A stretch of 64,000 nucleotides of DNA from Pseudodesulfovibrio senegalensis (lineage in GTDB: Bacteria > Desulfobacterota > Desulfovibrionia > Desulfovibrionales > Desulfovibrionaceae). The position numbers and the translations under genes are program-made. This document shows, piece after piece, positions 25,621 through 35,213 of the stretch; position 1 is the stretch's first letter; every line of letters begins with the position of its first letter. The notes under the pieces were generated by a model that saw only the letters and a list, made by a program, of their open reading frames with translations, had not been told where the DNA came from and did no database searches. The stretch covers positions 806,001 through 870,000 of the forward strand of contig NZ_WAIE01000001.1 of assembly GCF_008830225.1 (NCBI RefSeq), read 5' to 3'.

Positions 25621-27333
25621 ATGAAACGATTCAAGGATTGGGGGCTGTCATCGAAGATTTTGATCCTGTTCGTAGGAATGGCAGCAGCTGTTCTTGTGGG
25701 TATGGTCTTCTATTATCTGCCTTCAACGACAGAGGCGTTGATGAAGGAGAAGCGCCAGGCCCTTTCGAACACGGTGGACGTGGCTTATACTCTGATTGAG
25801 GACTATGCCGCAAAGGCCCGCTCCGGTGCCATGAGCGAAGAAGAGGCCAAGAAAACGGCCGCCGAGGAAGTGGGCACGTTGCGCTATGATGAAAAGGAGT
25901 ATTTCTGGATCAACGACCTTGTGCCGATCATGATCAAGCATCCCATGAAGCCCGAACTCGACGGTCAGAATCTTGCCGGGATCAAGGATGTCAACAATGT
26001 ATACCTGTTCAAGGAAATGGCACAGGTGGCCCGGAACAAGGGTGAAGGTTTTGTCGAATATGTCTGGCCCAAGCCCGGTGCGTCCGAACCGCAGCCCAAG
26101 CTTTCGTACGTGAGACTTTACAAGCCCTGGGGCTGGGTCGTGGGAAGCGGTCTGTATATTGATGATGTGCGAGATCAGATGAATTCCATGCGGCTGAAGA
26201 TTCTTGTTCCCACCATCGTGTTGCTGGCGATCATTTTCACCCTCGTATTGCTGGTGGTGCGTTCCATTGTTCGACCCTTGCGACAGGCCGTGGATATCTC
26301 GGAAAGAATGTCCCAGGGCGATTTGAGCATGGAGGTTCCTCCGAGCAATAGCGACGAGGCTGGGCTTGTGCTCAGATCCATGAATAGCATGGTTGACAGG
26401 CTCAAGCAGATTGTTGCCGAAATTTCGCAGGCCACGGAAAACGTGACTGCGGGCAGCGAGGAGTTGGCCTCCGCCTCCATGGAATTATCGCAGGGCGCAA
26501 GCACGCAGGCTTCGGCCGTTGAGGAAGTCTCCGCCTCCATGGAGGAGATGACTTCCAGTATCAGCCAGAACGCGAGCAACGCCAAGACCACGGACGGTAT
26601 TGCGGTCAAGGCTTCTGCAGACACGGCCCAGGGGGGCGAGGCTGTCCGCAATACTGTCTCGGCCATGAAGGAGATTGCCGAAAAGATTTCCATTGTCGAG
26701 GAAATTGCGCGGCAGACAAACCTCTTGGCCTTGAACGCGGCCATTGAAGCGGCCCGGGCCGGCGAACATGGCAAGGGTTTTGCCGTTGTGGCCGCCGAGG
26801 TTCGCAAATTGGCAGAGCGCTCCGGACAGGCCGCAGCCGAGATCAGCGAGCTTTCCTCGGACAGCATGCAGGTGGCGGAAGAGGCGGGCGGACTGCTGGA
26901 ACGCATCGTGCCCGACATCAACAAGACCGCCGAGCTTGTTCAGGAGATAGCCTCAGCCAGTGATGACCAGAATGCCGGGGCCGAACAGGTCAATACCGGC
27001 ATACAGGACCTGAACAAGGTCGTGCAGCAGAATGCCTCGGCCTCGCAGGAAGTGGCCTCCACGGCAGAAGAGCTTTCCGGACAGGCCGAGCAGCTTCAGG
27101 AAACGTTGCGGTTCTTCCGTTTGGATTCCGCCACCATGAGTATGTTGAACCGGGGCAAGAAGGCGGGTGCTAGAAAGCCCTCTGTCGCCTCTCCCAAGGC
27201 ACTGGGCGCAGGCAAGGGGGCAGCCGCTTCCGGGAAGAACCCCAATCCCGCGGGTCCTGCCGGAAGCGATTCCGGCGCAGCCGGCGGTGGTGTTGATTTG
27301 ACCATGGATGACGAGGACTTCGAACGGTTCTAG
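25621..27333 (+). CDS. Methyl-accepting chemotaxis protein with sCache sensor
   Basis: A 570-residue transmembrane receptor. TM1 is at about 11-32, then a single-Cache periplasmic sensor domain to about 188 ([21 protein letters not shown] is typical of sCache_2), TM2 at 193-213, HAMP to about 265, and a long methyl-accepting coiled coil. The hairpin tip includes [39 protein letters not shown] Gly/Ala/Pro-rich flexible linker ends in DEDFERF, which fits the C-terminal pentapeptide used to tether CheR/CheB. The ligand is unknown; sCache domains often bind small carboxylates. GGAGGGGAG lies directly upstream. Confidence 0.95.
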   Translation: MKRFKDWGLSSKILILFVGMAAAVLVGMVFYYLPSTTEALMKEKRQALSNTVDVAYTLIEDYAAKARSGAMSEEEAKKTAAEEVGTLRYDEKEYFWINDLVPIMIKHPMKPELDGQNLAGIKDVNNVYLFKEMAQVARNKGEGFVEYVWPKPGASEPQPKLSYVRLYKPWGWVVGSGLYIDDVRDQMNSMRLKILVPTIVLLAIIFTLVLLVVRSIVRPLRQAVDISERMSQGDLSMEVPPSNSDEAGLVLRSMNSMVDRLKQIVAEISQATENVTAGSEELASASMELSQGASTQASAVEEVSASMEEMTSSISQNASNAKTTDGIAVKASADTAQGGEAVRNTVSAMKEIAEKISIVEEIARQTNLLALNAAIEAARAGEHGKGFAVVAAEVRKLAERSGQAAAEISELSSDSMQVAEEAGGLLERIVPDINKTAELVQEIASASDDQNAGAEQVNTGIQDLNKVVQQNASASQEVASTAEELSGQAEQLQETLRFFRLDSATMSMLNRGKKAGARKPSVASPKALGAGKGAAASGKNPNPAGPAGSDSGAAGGGVDLTMDDEDFERF

Positions 27334-27362
27334 CCTTTGCGCCATCCTTTGGCAGCAACAAC

Positions 27363-27392
27363 AGGCCCTTGCCTTTGGCAGGGGCCTTTTTG
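27363..27392 (+). terminator. Terminator after the chemoreceptor gene
   Basis: AGGCCCTTGCC and GGCAGGGGCCT (one G-T pair) form an 11-bp stem followed by TTTTTG. Confidence 0.85.
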
Positions 27393-27520
27393 TTGAACCC
27401 GCCGGGATTCACGGAATTTTACGTTTGGCGGGTCTGAGGGTTTTCTGTTATGGGTTATTCCGTGCGCGTGCGTCATATGCTCCGCACGGCAAATTCGCAT
27501 TGTGAGGATATATATTAGTA

Positions 27521-27910
27521 ATGGCTGAATCCTATCTGGAAAAGGCGCTGGTCAAGCTGGCGCGGCAATTGAATGCCTATGACGAGGCGTCGCTCATGAG
27601 CCTGTGGGAAAAGTATGCCGAACAGGTTCGGCGTTTCGAACCCACCAAGCGTTGGGAAGAATCCGTTATCATGTTCAACATGATACAGTCCGTGCGCTTC
27701 AAGAACCAGCTTTTCAATTACAACTGGGCGCAGTCGCGGGAACCCGGTGCAGATATGCCGACCGATCTGGCTGCATTGACGGCCCCGGAAAAAAAGAAAC
27801 GGCCTGTCCCGGAGTCCGTGCCACATGCCGTGGACAATGCGGATGACGACGATGTCCGCGATCGTCACAAGGGCAAGGTGCTCAAGCTGACCCCCAAGGA
27901 TCGGGGCTGA
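27521..27910 (+). CDS. Conserved-type small hypothetical protein
   Basis: A 129-residue soluble protein that I do not recognise. The N-terminal two-thirds (SYLEKALVKLARQLNAYDEASLMSLWEKYAEQVRRFEPTKRWEESVIMFNMIQSVRFKNQLFNYNWA) is predicted helical, with a tryptophan/phenylalanine-rich end. The remainder is a charged, disordered tail with an Asp run (NADDDD) and a basic C-terminus. There is no signal peptide. The ATG 27521 lacks a close Shine-Dalgarno (GAGG lies about 13 nt upstream). It precedes purA in the same direction, but purA has its own promoter. Confidence 0.65.
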   Translation: MAESYLEKALVKLARQLNAYDEASLMSLWEKYAEQVRRFEPTKRWEESVIMFNMIQSVRFKNQLFNYNWAQSREPGADMPTDLAALTAPEKKKRPVPESVPHAVDNADDDDVRDRHKGKVLKLTPKDRG

Positions 27911-27917
27911 CCCCGGG

Positions 27918-27946
27918 TTGACAGTTTCTTCTCGAATTCATTAACG
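27918..27946 (+). promoter_or_regulatory. Predicted sigma-70 promoter of purA
   Basis: A consensus TTGACA (27918-27923) and TTAACG (27941-27946) are separated by exactly 17 bp. The inferred start near 27953 gives a leader of about 60 nt before purA. Confidence 0.6.
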
Positions 27947-28013
27947 CAAATTCTTTATGACTAAGTGCGCAGGCCGTGCATGTTCGGCGGCGGCGTGTTC
28001 AAGGAGCAGAAAT

Positions 28014-29288
28014 ATGGCCAATATTGTTGTTTTCGGGTCCCAATGGGGGGACGAGGGCAAGGGCAAGATCGTTGACATGCTGGCTGAAAAAGCCTCTGCC
28101 ATCGTTCGTTTTCAGGGCGGCAACAATGCCGGGCATACGCTGGTTGTGAACGGCGAACAGTGCATCCTTCACCTCATCCCGTCCGGCGTGCTGCATGCGG
28201 GCAAAAAGTGTCTGATCGGCAACGGCGTGGTGCTTGATCCCGTGGTTTTCTGCGAAGAGCTGGACAAACTGGCCGAGCGCGGTATCGACGTTTCGCCCGA
28301 GCGCCTCATGGTCAGCAAGAAGACCCACGTGATCATGCCCTACCATCGGGCAATGGACGTTGCGCGTGAATCCACAAAGTCCGACGCCAAGAAGATCGGC
28401 ACCACCGGGCGCGGCATCGGCCCTTGCTACGAGGACAAGATGCACCGTTGCGGCATTCGTGCCGGAGATTTCATCAACAAGGACTTGCTGCGCGAAAAGA
28501 TCGACAAGGCCCTTGAGGAAAAGAACGTTCTGTTGCAGCACCTGTATGACGAACCGGCCATTGACGCCCAGACCGTGTATGACGAGGTCCTGCCGTACGT
28601 GGATCGTCTGGTTCCGTATCTTGGCGACGTGTCTTCGGCCATTCAGGACACCAACGAAAAGGGCGGCATGGTCCTTTTTGAAGGTGCACAGGGAACGCAT
28701 CTGGACATTGACCACGGAACTTATCCGTTCGTGACCTCCAGCAACACCGTGACCGCGAACGCCGCGTCCGGTTCGGGCTGCTCGCCGCGGGCGCTGAACC
28801 GCATCGTGGCCATCGTCAAGGCCTACACCACCCGTGTGGGCGGCGGTCCTTTTGCCTCCGAGCTTTTTGACGCGGACGGCGACTACATGCAGACCAAGGG
28901 CGGCGAGTTCGGTGCAACCACCGGGCGCAAGCGCCGCTGCGGCTGGCTGGACATGGTCGTGTTGCGTGAATCCGTGCGCCTCAATGGTCCCACGGAACTG
29001 GCCATCACCAAGCTGGATGTCCTTTCCGGCCTCAAGGAACTCAAGATCTGCGTGGCCTACAAGTACAATGGCGAGGAGATTTTGTATCCCCCGCAGGAAC
29101 AGAACGGCATGGCCTCCGTGGAGCCGGTGTACGAAACCCTGCCCGGGTGGGACGAAGACATCACTGCGGCCAAGTCGTGGGACGACCTGCCCGACAATGC
29201 GCGTGATTATCTCAAGCGCATCGAGGAGTTGTCCGGCGTGCCCGTGGGTTTGGTTTCCGTTGGTCCCGACCGCGCACAGACGTTTTAG
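28014..29288 (+). CDS. purA: Adenylosuccinate synthetase
   Basis: A 424-residue PurA that joins IMP and aspartate with GTP to make adenylosuccinate, the first committed step to AMP. The catalytic GTP loop [11 protein letters not shown] is at residues 8-18 (Asp13), with His41 in NNAGHTLV. The [13 protein letters not shown] and [21 protein letters not shown] motifs follow, and the C-terminal [13 protein letters not shown] is the usual end. ATG 28014 has AAGGAG 7 nt upstream; a longer in-frame extension would cross the promoter. It pairs functionally with the split PurH genes in this window. Confidence 0.96.
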   Translation: MANIVVFGSQWGDEGKGKIVDMLAEKASAIVRFQGGNNAGHTLVVNGEQCILHLIPSGVLHAGKKCLIGNGVVLDPVVFCEELDKLAERGIDVSPERLMVSKKTHVIMPYHRAMDVARESTKSDAKKIGTTGRGIGPCYEDKMHRCGIRAGDFINKDLLREKIDKALEEKNVLLQHLYDEPAIDAQTVYDEVLPYVDRLVPYLGDVSSAIQDTNEKGGMVLFEGAQGTHLDIDHGTYPFVTSSNTVTANAASGSGCSPRALNRIVAIVKAYTTRVGGGPFASELFDADGDYMQTKGGEFGATTGRKRRCGWLDMVVLRESVRLNGPTELAITKLDVLSGLKELKICVAYKYNGEEILYPPQEQNGMASVEPVYETLPGWDEDITAAKSWDDLPDNARDYLKRIEELSGVPVGLVSVGPDRAQTF

Positions 29289-29299
29289 GAGGGCGGCCG

Positions 29300-30136
29300 G
29301 TGTCCGGAGTCGCTGATCCGATTCAGACCCTTGCGAACCAGCAGGAGGCCGTGCGCCGTCTGGACGCGCTGGCCGGTGATCCCCCGCAGAGTATTGTTGT
29401 CGAGGGCGGCACTGCCGACGAGCGTGTTGCCCTCGCTCTTTATTGGGCCATGAAGCTTAATTGCCGAACCGGGAATCCGCCGTGTGGCACGTGTCCGGCC
29501 TGTCGGCAGATCGTTGATCTGGCTTTCAACGACCTGTTGTTCTTCGATGGGCGGGAAGGGCTGATCAAAGTGGACAATGTCCGTGAGGCCCGACCGGTAT
29601 GGGGGCAGCCCCCCAACGGCGACGGCTATCGGGTCACCATATTTGCCGAGGCCCAGCAGTTCATGACCGAATCGGCCAACGCGCTGCTCAAGTCGCTGGA
29701 AGAACCGCGCCCCGGCAATGTGTTCATTCTGGCCGCACCGCAACGAGAACGGCTGCTGGAAACACTTGTTTCGCGCAGTTGGGTGGTGACAATGGCCTGG
29801 CCGGACATCCGAACCAACTCCCCGGAAATCAACGAATGGACAGCCGCCTTGACCGGTTTCTGGCGCAGCGGGCGGGGGTGGTTTGAGCGCACTTCGCCCA
29901 AGGGTGCCGTGGACAAGGATATTGCCCTTCAGATTGTTTTGGGCATGCAGCGGGAGTTGCGTGAATGCCTTCGCGGAGAATGTGCATCTCCGGTGGCCAG
30001 GGCCATGTCCTCATACGGTCCTGCCGGGTTGCGGCGTATTGATCTTGCCCTGTGTCAGGCGCAGGAGGCTCTCAATACGCAGGTGCCGGTCAACCCTGCC
30101 CTCGTGCTGGACTGGATTGCCACCCGTATGGTGTGA
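29300..30136 (+). CDS. holB: DNA polymerase III delta-prime-like clamp-loader subunit
   Basis: A 278-residue AAA+ protein of the clamp-loader type. A zinc-knuckle region with cysteines in CRTGNPPCGTCPACR lies near residues 55-70. The P-loop is degenerate (VEGGTADERVA, no GKT), as in non-ATP-binding delta-prime subunits. ALLKSLEEPRPGNVFIL is the SRC/sensor-1-like motif. The role would be to help load the beta clamp on DNA. The start is GTG 29300, supported by AGGAGGG 6 nt upstream, directly after purA, so the two are cotranscribed. Confidence 0.82.
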   Translation: MSGVADPIQTLANQQEAVRRLDALAGDPPQSIVVEGGTADERVALALYWAMKLNCRTGNPPCGTCPACRQIVDLAFNDLLFFDGREGLIKVDNVREARPVWGQPPNGDGYRVTIFAEAQQFMTESANALLKSLEEPRPGNVFILAAPQRERLLETLVSRSWVVTMAWPDIRTNSPEINEWTAALTGFWRSGRGWFERTSPKGAVDKDIALQIVLGMQRELRECLRGECASPVARAMSSYGPAGLRRIDLALCQAQEALNTQVPVNPALVLDWIATRMV

Positions 30137-30228
30137 TTTTTTTTCTGCCCGGTGTCCGCAGGTGGGCGCACATGGATGAAAGCAAGGCTGGGCATGGCTT
30201 AAACGATGGTTTGAAACGGCAAAAAACT

Positions 30229-30257
30229 TTGACTCAAATCGTTGCATGCCCTATCTT
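30229..30257 (+). promoter_or_regulatory. Predicted sigma-70 promoter of the acyl-CoA dehydrogenase/ETF operon
   Basis: TTGACT (30229-30234), a 17-bp spacer and TATCTT (30252-30257). The palindrome GTTTGAAAC lies 11 bp upstream of the -35 box (30209-30217) and could be an activator or repressor site. The leader is about 60 nt. Confidence 0.6.
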
Positions 30258-30322
30258 GCACGCTTGCAACTTCGTCAAAATGCCTTTTGTCTCATTATCA
30301 AAACAGGAATCAGGATTAGTAC

Positions 30323-32380
30323 ATGTACACACTGCGTACCCTCCCCGGAGATGATGTCCGGCAGATCATGTGGCGTTATGCGGATCGGTATGATCTGCAA
30401 ATGTCCGTGCAGTCCGCCCGCGGCATAGCCCGTACCGTGGTTGCCAAGCTCGTGGCCGAAGGCGCACGCAATACGCACGAATGGACGGATCAGAAAGCCG
30501 AACTCCTGACCGCGTTCGACCAGTCCGGTCTTACCGCGTTGTTTATGGACCCGCATCAGGGCGGTTTCATCGAAGGCCCCAAGAATCTGGCCCTTGCATT
30601 GGCCGCGTTCGAACTGGCTTGGGTTGACGGCGGCGCAGCCACCTGCTCCTTGGCCACCAACCTTGCCCTGGCCCCCATTCACGAAAAGGGTACGCCCGAA
30701 CAGCGTGATACCTATATGGGCCAGTGCGTGCCTCCCCAGCCGGGCGAAGACAGGGAAATACGTCGCGGCGCGTTTGCGCTGACCGAACCCCTGCCGTACA
30801 TCGGCGTGGACACGGGCGTCATGTGTGGCAAGGTCCGCGTTGCCGAGTGGAACGACGAAGATCCCATTCTTGAAGTGGACAAGCGCGGCCGGTTCATCAC
30901 CAACATGGATTTCGCCAACTTCGTGACCGCCGCAGTGGAGTCCGACGACGAGCGCATCAAGAGTTCGTGCATGATCATCCTCGAAGAGGAAGACGAAGGC
31001 ACCTATGATCGCGGCGCGCCGACCCTGAAGATGGTGCACCAGCTTTCCTCCACCCGCGACCCGGTGCTCAAGCTCCGCGTTCCGGCCAGCCGCATTATCG
31101 GCGGATTCGAAATCAAGGACGGGACCATTATTCCCAAATACAGCCACGGCGAGATCATCGGGTCCGTATTCCATCGTACTCGTATTCCCGTGGGCCTCAT
31201 GACCATGGCCAAGCTGATATCCGCAGTGGAGCCGGTCATCCGGTACCACCGCAAGCGCTTTCAGGGCGGCGACGCCGCCAAGGAAGGAACGCCGCGTTTC
31301 GACCACGGCATCCAGATGAACGAAGACGCACTGCAGCGCCTGGTGGACGTTTGGGCTTCGGGCGAAGCCGGATGTTCCCTCGGGTTTGCTGCCTCCCGCC
31401 TTGCCGATGCCTTTGATCCCATTGAAAAGGCCAAGGAAAAGCTTTTCGAGGAGCAGGGAGTTGTCGGTCCGCGCAAGCAGATGATGGCTCTGCGCAAGCT
31501 CAAGGACACGGTGCAGGAGTTTGTGGAATTGGAGCATTTGCCCGAATCCGAGCGCGATGCTGCACGCTATCAGGAGCTCAAGGACGACACGTTGGTCCAG
31601 TTCGCCTACATGGAAGCGTTGGCCGGTATCCTTAACCCGGCCACCAAGCTGTGGTGTACGGGCGTGGGCGCAACCGTCATGCGCGAGGCTGTGAGCCTTG
31701 TGGGCGGTTACGGGATCACCGAGGATTGTCCGGGATTCCTGATGCAGAAATGGACCGACGCCCAGCTTGAGGCCACCTATGAAGGCCCCGAAGCCGTCCA
31801 GCGTCGTCATATGTCCGTGACCATGACCAGCGACGTGTTCCAGGCCACGGTTTCCGCGTGGATCGGCCAGTTGCGCCGGGTGGAATCCGATAATCCGGGC
31901 ATGGGAGCGGAAGCGACTGCCTCGGCTCTTGAGCTTTGGCAGTGGACCCTGAACCATTTGCAGAACACCAAGGATGCCGAAGGCCGCAAGCTTTATCACA
32001 ACAAGCGGCAGGGCGTGACCTTCCCCATGGCCGATGCTTTGGGATGGTTGCTCGGACCCTATTACCTGATTCTCGACATTCTCGAACTCAAGGAAAAGGG
32101 TGCCATGAATCCGGTGCTGGCCGACGGCATTGATGATCTGGTGGCCTTTTACATGGATATGGCCAATGTTCAGGCTGCCCGTGCAGCCGGTGAGGCCGCA
32201 CGTATCTGTACCGAGTTGGTCTACGGCTTCGCCAACGGCGCGCCCGAAGGCGTGGAGCCGTTCGCGGGACTCAAGGCCAAGGTGGACGCGGGTATGGCCG
32301 GGGCGCGTCTGTCCAAGGACCGCGCAGGCAAGGCCCTGTCTGGAGTCATGATTCCTGAAGCATTGGATTATCCCCTGTAA
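30323..32380 (+). CDS. Acyl-CoA dehydrogenase family protein (atypical, 685 residues)
   Basis: A flavoprotein of the acyl-CoA dehydrogenase superfamily, longer than the usual 380-600 residues. Visible signatures are FALTEP (FAD contact), the GYGITEDCPG segment and the catalytic-base motif TYEGPEAVQRR with Glu487. The C-terminal 180 residues are an extra helical domain, as in the long ACAD branch. It should desaturate an acyl-CoA and reduce FAD, passing electrons to the ETF encoded two genes downstream. The substrate is unknown. There is a candidate promoter upstream and a terminator hairpin right after the stop, so it may be made in excess over its downstream partners. Confidence 0.88.
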   Translation: MYTLRTLPGDDVRQIMWRYADRYDLQMSVQSARGIARTVVAKLVAEGARNTHEWTDQKAELLTAFDQSGLTALFMDPHQGGFIEGPKNLALALAAFELAWVDGGAATCSLATNLALAPIHEKGTPEQRDTYMGQCVPPQPGEDREIRRGAFALTEPLPYIGVDTGVMCGKVRVAEWNDEDPILEVDKRGRFITNMDFANFVTAAVESDDERIKSSCMIILEEEDEGTYDRGAPTLKMVHQLSSTRDPVLKLRVPASRIIGGFEIKDGTIIPKYSHGEIIGSVFHRTRIPVGLMTMAKLISAVEPVIRYHRKRFQGGDAAKEGTPRFDHGIQMNEDALQRLVDVWASGEAGCSLGFAASRLADAFDPIEKAKEKLFEEQGVVGPRKQMMALRKLKDTVQEFVELEHLPESERDAARYQELKDDTLVQFAYMEALAGILNPATKLWCTGVGATVMREAVSLVGGYGITEDCPGFLMQKWTDAQLEATYEGPEAVQRRHMSVTMTSDVFQATVSAWIGQLRRVESDNPGMGAEATASALELWQWTLNHLQNTKDAEGRKLYHNKRQGVTFPMADALGWLLGPYYLILDILELKEKGAMNPVLADGIDDLVAFYMDMANVQAARAAGEAARICTELVYGFANGAPEGVEPFAGLKAKVDAGMAGARLSKDRAGKALSGVMIPEALDYPL

Positions 32381-32394
32381 TAAAAGTAAAAACT

Positions 32395-32427
32395 ACGGAT
32401 GCCCGGCCCGGCCGGGCATCCGTTTTT
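32395..32427 (+). terminator. Intra-operon terminator/attenuator
   Basis: Arms ACGGATGCCCGG (32395-32406) and CCGGGCATCCGT (32412-32423) pair over 12 bp and are followed by TTTT. It begins 14 bp after the acyl-CoA dehydrogenase stop and ends just before the ETF:quinone oxidoreductase start. Confidence 0.8.
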
Positions 32428-32438
32428 CGAGAGAGCCA

Positions 32439-34280
32439 ATGAGCGACACCGTGCAACGCCAGGAAATGGAAGCCGACATCGTTTGTGTCGGATTTGGACC
32501 GGCAACCGGTGGTTTCTTGACCACCCTTGGCCGTGCTCTTGTGAACGAGGACGGAACCCCGCTGGCCGAGAGCAAGGTCATGCCCGGAATGCCGCCGCAG
32601 GTCATCTGCTACGAGCGCGCCGACGACATCGGATTCGGCGTGTCCGGCGTGGTCACCAAGGGCCGTTCCATCAAGGAATCCTTCCCGGATCTCGATCTTT
32701 CCCAGATTCCCATGGCCCACGAGGTCACCGAAGAACGCGTGGCCTATTTGCTGGACCCCATCGGTGCGAGCCGTCGCAGCGCCCCGGTCAAGGTGGCGGA
32801 CGCGGGCCTCAAGTTCGTTGCTCGCGATCATGCCGTGGAATTGCCGTGGATTCCCGAATTTTTGCAGAAACATGGCGGCATGGTCCTTTCCATGGGCCAG
32901 TTCAACCAGTGGGTCGGTTCCCAGGTCATGGGTTCGGGTCTTGCTCAGATTTGGCCGGGAACCCCGGTGGCCGAGCCGCTCCTGAACGGGCGCGCTGTCA
33001 AGGGCGTTCGTCTGGTGGATCAGGGCGTGGACAAGCAGGGCAATCCTGATGCCGGATACATGCCTGGCATGGATGTGAAGGCCGCCCTGACCGTGGTGGG
33101 CGATGGCCCGGTGGGCTCGGTGGGCCAGTATCTGGACCGCGAACTCGGTCTGCCCGAGGGCAAGCACCAGCGCGAATGGGCCGTGGGCATGAAGATGGTG
33201 GTGCAGTTGCCCGAGGGCTGTGAACTCAAGCCCGGCACCGTATTGCACACGCTGGGCTATCCCGAGCCTGAAATTTTCGGATTCATGTACGTGTACCCGG
33301 ACATGTCCGCCTCGCTGGGTATTTTCGTGCCATCGTGGTTCGACAATCCGGTGCGTACGGCCTACCGCTACATGCAGCACTGGATGATGCACCCGTATCT
33401 GTGGAAGCACCTTGAGGGCGGCACCCTGCGTTCGTGGGGAGCCAAGTCCCTTCAGGAGTCTGGTTTGCAGGGAGAGCCGTTCCTTGCTGGGGACGGATTC
33501 GCGCGTATTGGCGAAGGTTCCGGCTCCACCAACGTGCTGACCGGATCGGGCGTTGACGAGGCATGGGCCACGGGCGTGCAGCTTGCCGAAGCCGTGATCG
33601 AACTGATGCGGGAGCGCAGGCCGTATACCCGGGAAAATCTCGAATCCGCTTATGTGCAGCGCCGTCGTGAAAGCTGGGTGGGCGAGGAGGCGGAACAGGC
33701 CGCCAAGGCCCGTGACGGCTTTACCTTGGGTTTCATTCCCGGCATGTTGGGCATGGCTCTCTCCGGACTGACGCGCGGCACCATCAATATGCCCGGACGT
33801 TCTCGCAAGCCGTGGGAGCGCATTCCGCGTATTGAGGAATATTTCAAGGGCGTTGTCACCGAGCAGGAGTTGATTCAACTGCGCAAGGAATGCCAGGCCA
33901 AGGGCGCGAGCCTGCATGACGCGCTCATGGACCGGGCCGGATGGCCGGAAGTTCCGCTGGACGGAAAACTGTTGGTATCGCATCAGGATGCCCTGCTCAT
34001 GGGGGGCAAGGTGGTAGCCAATCCGGGCTATGCCGATCATGTGACGTTTGCGGATTCCTATGCCTGTTCGGTCTGTACCGAGCAGGTCTGTTCGGAAATC
34101 TGTTCCGGGCAGGCCATCAGCGTGAATCCCGAAGGAGGGGCGCCGTTGTTTGACCGGGAAAAATGTGTGCATTGCGGAGCCTGCCTCTGGAATTGCAGCA
34201 AGCCGCATCCCGAGGATGATGAGAACACCAACGTGCAGTTCGCCGCCGGGTCGGGCGGTTTGCATTCTGCGGAAAACTAG
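32439..34280 (+). CDS. ETF:quinone oxidoreductase-like flavoprotein with fused ferredoxin domain
   Basis: A 613-residue membrane-associated flavoprotein. The FAD motif GFGPATGGF is at residues 18-26, GDGPVGSVG lies centrally, and the C-terminus carries a two-cluster ferredoxin: Cys543-x2-Cys546-x4-Cys551-x3-Cys555, then Cys576-x2-Cys579-x2-Cys582-x3-Cys586. This is the layout of FixC/ETF-QO with FixX-type ferredoxin fused. It should accept electrons from the ETF and reduce quinone. There are no transmembrane helices, but the hydrophobic MLGMALSGLT region could insert in the membrane. It starts in front of etfB and follows the terminator. Confidence 0.85.
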   Translation: MSDTVQRQEMEADIVCVGFGPATGGFLTTLGRALVNEDGTPLAESKVMPGMPPQVICYERADDIGFGVSGVVTKGRSIKESFPDLDLSQIPMAHEVTEERVAYLLDPIGASRRSAPVKVADAGLKFVARDHAVELPWIPEFLQKHGGMVLSMGQFNQWVGSQVMGSGLAQIWPGTPVAEPLLNGRAVKGVRLVDQGVDKQGNPDAGYMPGMDVKAALTVVGDGPVGSVGQYLDRELGLPEGKHQREWAVGMKMVVQLPEGCELKPGTVLHTLGYPEPEIFGFMYVYPDMSASLGIFVPSWFDNPVRTAYRYMQHWMMHPYLWKHLEGGTLRSWGAKSLQESGLQGEPFLAGDGFARIGEGSGSTNVLTGSGVDEAWATGVQLAEAVIELMRERRPYTRENLESAYVQRRRESWVGEEAEQAAKARDGFTLGFIPGMLGMALSGLTRGTINMPGRSRKPWERIPRIEEYFKGVVTEQELIQLRKECQAKGASLHDALMDRAGWPEVPLDGKLLVSHQDALLMGGKVVANPGYADHVTFADSYACSVCTEQVCSEICSGQAISVNPEGGAPLFDREKCVHCGACLWNCSKPHPEDDENTNVQFAAGSGGLHSAEN

Positions 34281-34371
34281 AAGATTGCCGGACCGGCAGT
34301 GCCGGAAACCGGATGGATACTGGCGGGCGGAGTTGGTCCGCACTGCCGAGCCAAGCAAGGAGTAAATACCG

Positions 34372-35184
34372 ATGAGCAACGAATTCCACATAGTGGTTTG
34401 CGGTTCCATTGTCCCGGACCCGTTGCAAACCCTGGAACCCGTTCAGGGAGCACAGGGCCCGGAACTCAAGAACGAAATGATGCTGCCTGCTGTTCTGGAC
34501 CCGTGGGCCGGACATGCCCTGTACGAGGCCGCCAATCTTGCGGCCAAGAATCCGGGCAGCAAGGTTTGGCTGGTGAGCCTTGGTCCCAAGGCTAAATTGC
34601 AGCAGGTGATGATGAATATTGCCCAGAAGGTGCCGTTCGAGCTTGTTTGTGCGGACGGATCGGCCTCCGGGTTCACAGACAGTTTCGAAGTGGCCACGGT
34701 TTTGGCCCAGTCCATTGAAGGTATTCAGGGGCTGGATAAATCCAAGCTGTTGGTGTTCGGCGGCTGGCAATCCGCTTCCCGCGGTTCCGGTGCGGTCATG
34801 CAGATGCTGGGCGAGTTGCTCGGCATAAGCGAACAGTTTCAGGGTGTGGACAAACTTACGGCCGGCGATGACGGTTCCCTTGAAATCATGGAGCGCATTG
34901 AAGGCGGCGCATATCAGGTTTCGGCCTGCAACGGCACGCCCGCCGTGTTGGGTTGGGCCACCGGCGAACTGCCCGAGCCGCCCAACAACCCGCAGGTGGG
35001 CATGCAGAACATGCGTCTGGTCATGCCGGCGCTGCAGCAGGCCAAGCCTGCGGACGTGGTGCAGGGGTCCTCGCTGGCTTTCGCTGCTGTGGAATTGCCG
35101 CAGCAACGCCGCGAAACCCGCGTGGTCAAGGACATGCCGGTCGAAGACATGGCCCGTGAAATCGTAGAATGGCTCAACAGCTAG
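34372..35184 (+). CDS. Electron transfer flavoprotein beta-subunit-like protein
   Basis: A 270-residue ETF beta-type protein. The N-terminal VVCGSIVPDPLQTLEPVQG and the middle DPWAGHALYEAANLAAKNPGSKVWLVSLGPK match the EtfB pattern (CVKRVPD/ALEEA/VGP), but with substitutions in the usual nucleotide-binding motif. It would form a heterodimer with EtfA (35214-36224) and carry electrons from the dehydrogenase to the ETF:quinone oxidoreductase. GGAG lies 8 nt before ATG 34372. It is a divergent branch, so the usual gene symbol is not assigned with full certainty. Confidence 0.82.
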   Translation: MSNEFHIVVCGSIVPDPLQTLEPVQGAQGPELKNEMMLPAVLDPWAGHALYEAANLAAKNPGSKVWLVSLGPKAKLQQVMMNIAQKVPFELVCADGSASGFTDSFEVATVLAQSIEGIQGLDKSKLLVFGGWQSASRGSGAVMQMLGELLGISEQFQGVDKLTAGDDGSLEIMERIEGGAYQVSACNGTPAVLGWATGELPEPPNNPQVGMQNMRLVMPALQQAKPADVVQGSSLAFAAVELPQQRRETRVVKDMPVEDMAREIVEWLNS

Positions 35185-35213
35185 CCAGCACCAAACAAAA
35201 GGATTGATCGGAT

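Noticed and set aside
30275-34409. Long minus-strand open frames across the acyl-CoA dehydrogenase and ETF:quinone oxidoreductase genes
   Set aside because: Mirror images of well-supported genes, without recognisable domains.
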